Made by a program: the position numbers and the translations under genes. The notes below the pieces were generated by a model. It saw only the letters and a program-made list of their open reading frames with translations. It did not search any database and was not told the origin of the DNA. From Planctomycetota bacterium (GTDB taxonomy: Bacteria > Planctomycetota > MHYJ01 > JACQXL01 > JAVHLO01): a DNA stretch of 11,875 bases. The stretch covers positions 1 through 11,875 of the forward strand of contig JAVHLO010000067.1 in the NCBI GenBank assembly GCA_031082105.1. Direction: 5' to 3'. How positions within the stretch are numbered: position 1 is the stretch's first letter; every line of letters starts with the position of its first letter. Shown in pieces: positions 11,221-11,875 of this stretch.

Positions 11221-11694
11221 ATGGGAAAGCATGCAAAGAAGCCGGAGAGCGAACTCGGCTCGCTGCCGCAGCTCAACATGACGCCGATGATCGATGTCAT
11301 CTTCCAACTGCTCATCTTCTTCATGTGCACGATCCGCTTCAGGACGATGGAGGGGAAGCTGCAGTCGTATCTACCCAAGGACAGGGGAGATGATCGCGAC
11401 ATCAGGGTCGTGCTCATGCCGGACATGCGCGTCAACATCTCCTACGACGAACAGTCGGGCAGGACTTCGTGGAGATTCGACCAATCGCGCTTCACCGATC
11501 TGAACAGGCTTGAGGAGGCCATCGTCGCAAAGCATCAACGGTGCCCGGTGTTCAACGACAGGCCCGTACCGGTCATCGTCGACGCGGACCCGAACGTCCC
11601 TTTCTCCGAGGTCGTGCGGATCCTCGATATGTGCACCGGGCGCGGGATAGAGAAGGTGGAGTTCGCAATGCCGCCGATGAGTCGCGAGCGGTGA
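11221..11694 (+). CDS. exbD: ExbD/TolR-family biopolymer transport protein
   Basis: This is a 157-residue inner-membrane protein of the ExbD/TolR family, which with an ExbB/TolQ partner uses the proton gradient to energise envelope processes. Residues 18-38 (LNMTPMIDVIFQLLIFFM) form the single N-terminal transmembrane helix with the essential proton-carrying Asp at D25. The periplasmic domain ends with the typical VIVDADPNVPFSEVVRILDMC followed by GIEKVEFAM. The start has GAGGTG 4 nt upstream. No ExbB/TolQ or TonB gene is in the window, and repeats flank it on both sides, so it is either an orphan or the edge of a transport locus continuing to the right. ExbD and TolR cannot be told apart here. 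Confidence 0.9.
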   Translation: MGKHAKKPESELGSLPQLNMTPMIDVIFQLLIFFMCTIRFRTMEGKLQSYLPKDRGDDRDIRVVLMPDMRVNISYDEQSGRTSWRFDQSRFTDLNRLEEAIVAKHQRCPVFNDRPVPVIVDADPNVPFSEVVRILDMCTGRGIEKVEFAMPPMSRER

Positions 11695-11700
11695 GGACGA

Positions 11701-11759
11701 TTTCGGATTGCGGATTTGGGATTTCGGATTGCAGACTTCAGCCCATCAATCCGAAATCC
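11701..11759. repeat. Degenerate GATTTCGGATTG repeats with 13-bp inverted copy
   Basis: Three direct, imperfect copies (TTTCGGATTG, CGGATTTGG, ATTTCGGATTG) are followed by an inverted one. GGATTTCGGATTG (11719-11731) is the exact reverse complement of 11747-11759. It begins right after the ExbD stop, so transcripts would fold here. No T-tract follows. Confidence 0.7.
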
Positions 11760-11821
11760 GCCGGGGCGCCTGCGGGGCCGCGCACATTCACTAGATTCCG
11801 CTGAAAAAAACCATTCCTGTC

Positions 11822-11842
11822 ATGCCGAACTTGTTTCGGCAT
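11822..11842. repeat. ATGCCGAA-CTTGT-TTCGGCAT palindrome
   Basis: A perfect 8-bp stem with a 5-nt loop lies within a TGTCATGCCGAACTTGTTTC context, a repeat type common in intergenic DNA of several bacterial groups. The rest of 11760-11875 shows no supported gene. An AAGGAGA at 11860-11866 might be a ribosome binding site for a gene beyond the edge. Confidence 0.6.
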
Positions 11843-11875
11843 CTCCTCTACCCTCGGACAAGGAGATTCTGAACC

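Overview
This is a GC-rich window from a bacterium, probably an uncultured one. It holds eight plus-strand protein genes and an unusually dense load of short palindromic and low-complexity repeats. The repeats (GTCAAAGC-CGCA-GCTTTGAC, CCCTCTCCCC/GGGGAGAGGG, TCCCCCTT/AAGGGGGA, degenerate GGACAC and GATTTCGGATT tracts, ATGCCGAA/TTCGGCAT) resemble those seen in genomes from the PVC group and neighbouring candidate phyla. That placement is a guess from style, not a phylogenetic result. I see no rRNA, tRNA, CRISPR array or transposase.

Positions 2-8405 look like one transcription unit. It begins with a radical SAM/SPASM protein whose 5' end lies outside the window. Next come the three subunits of a xanthine-dehydrogenase-type molybdenum hydroxylase: the molybdopterin subunit, a [2Fe-2S] subunit that overlaps it by ATGA, and a FAD subunit. 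The unit ends with a ~1000-residue flavin/iron-sulfur protein that has the full domain order of dihydropyrimidine dehydrogenase (DPD): N-terminal Fe-S domain, FAD/NAD(P)H domain, FMN barrel, C-terminal 2x[4Fe-4S]. A sensible reading is a redox module for an N-heterocycle. The hydroxylase would oxidise the ring, and the DPD-like enzyme would reduce or oxidise a related ring using NAD(P)H. The DPD-like enzyme keeps the catalytic Cys but appears to have lost the Asn residues that bind pyrimidines in true DPD, so its substrate may not be uracil or thymine.

Positions 8406-8940 are non-coding. They contain a good sigma-70-type promoter and a 140-bp inverted-repeat (MITE-like) element with a nested second palindrome. 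A Tat-exported DUF362 protein follows (8941-9948), then an 18-bp perfect inverted repeat, then a nitrilase-superfamily amidohydrolase (10128-11045) that could act downstream on a carbamoyl or amide product. After another repeat-rich gap come an ExbD/TolR-type protein (11221-11694) and further repeats to the end.

The most striking feature is that repeat sequence normally confined to intergenic DNA also sits, in frame and without stops, inside conserved enzymes. It occurs twice in the molybdenum subunit and twice in the DPD-like protein (one tract of about 81 codons inside the FMN barrel). There are also family-atypical insertions of about 40 codons in the FAD subunit and the nitrilase. This looks like repeated colonisation of coding DNA by small elements, comparable in concept to the Rickettsia palindromic elements.
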